From Clostridia bacterium (lineage in GTDB: Bacteria > Bacillota > Clostridia > Oscillospirales > CAG-272): a DNA stretch of 5,980 bases. The stretch is from the NCBI GenBank assembly GCA_017621015.1, contig JAGAUC010000002.1, forward strand, positions 1-5,980, in the 5' to 3' direction. Shown here in pieces: positions 5,754 through 5,980 of this stretch. The position numbers and the translations under genes are program-made. How positions within the stretch are numbered: the stretch's first letter is position 1; each line of letters starts with the position of its first letter. The notes under the pieces were generated by a model. The model was not told where the DNA came from. It worked only from the letters and a program-made list of their open reading frames with translations, and made no database searches.

Positions 5754-5980
5754 ATGGCAATTCAAAGAAAAAAAATGTCCATGGACGGTAATACCGCGGC
5801 GGCGCACGTTTCGTATGCGTTCACCGAGGTTGCCGCGATCTACCCCATCACACCTTCTTCCGTAATGGCTGAGCTGACGGACTCCTGGTCCGCTACCGGT
5901 CTCAAGAACATTATGGGCGAGCAGGTAAAGGTTACGGAGATGCAGTCCGAGGCAGGTGCCGCAGGTACTGTTCACGGCTC
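5754..5980 (+). CDS. nifJ: Pyruvate:ferredoxin (flavodoxin) oxidoreductase, N-terminal part, cut by window end
   Basis: The first 75 codons of a large single-chain pyruvate:ferredoxin oxidoreductase, which splits pyruvate to acetyl-CoA and CO2 and reduces ferredoxin. It is oxygen-sensitive and the central pyruvate enzyme of many anaerobes. The start MDGNTAAAHVSYAFTEVAAI, the pyruvate/thiamine motif YPITPSS (30-36, with Thr33 matching the Thr31 described in the Desulfovibrio africanus enzyme) and EMQSEAGAAG (Glu66 matching its thiamine-binding Glu64) are diagnostic. An ideal AGGAGG at 5740-5745 supports ATG 5754. Later in-frame ATGs at residues 8 and 10 are possible but lack such a site. The iron-sulfur domains lie beyond the window, so completeness cannot be judged. 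Confidence 0.95.
   Translation, partial: MAIQRKKMSMDGNTAAAHVSYAFTEVAAIYPITPSSVMAELTDSWSATGLKNIMGEQVKVTEMQSEAGAAGTVHG

Overview
The window looks like chromosomal DNA from an anaerobic, fermentative member of the Firmicutes, probably class Clostridia. The evidence is the ylxM-ffh-rpsP-khpA gene order, AGGAGG-type ribosome binding sites, a fructose-bisphosphate-type L-lactate dehydrogenase, and the start of a single-chain pyruvate:ferredoxin oxidoreductase. Base composition is moderate, with clearly AT-rich intergenic regions. Genus cannot be assigned from sequence alone. Every gene lies on the + strand, and no mobile element, CRISPR array, tRNA or rRNA is visible.

Left part (1-2365): a protein-targeting and translation operon. 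A perfect 9-bp-arm inverted repeat lies just after an extended -10 box, followed by ylxM (SRP-associated helix-turn-helix protein), ffh (SRP GTPase), rpsP (ribosomal protein S16) and khpA (small KH-domain RNA-binding protein). A strong intrinsic terminator with a UUCG loop follows khpA. The rimM-trmD-rplS genes that often continue this cluster are not present.

Middle part (2292-4539): an unrecognised, mostly helical protein of up to 254 residues. Its only ATG-initiated reading frame overlaps the end of khpA and runs straight through the terminator. One base after its stop comes glycerol kinase glpK. glpK is full length and well conserved but carries an in-frame TAG at codon 280, where relatives normally have serine. 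This is the most striking anomaly in the window.

Right part (4601-5980): L-lactate dehydrogenase ldh, a strong terminator, a 162-base AT-rich region with short direct repeats and a good sigma-A-type promoter, then the first 75 codons of nifJ. Glycerol kinase feeds glycerol-3-phosphate towards glycolysis, while lactate dehydrogenase and pyruvate:ferredoxin oxidoreductase compete for pyruvate, so the right half is a carbon and redox-balance neighbourhood. I see no clear evidence of a new multi-gene system. The points most worth checking are the glpK amber codon, the orphan gene entered through a terminator, and the palindrome in front of ylxM.
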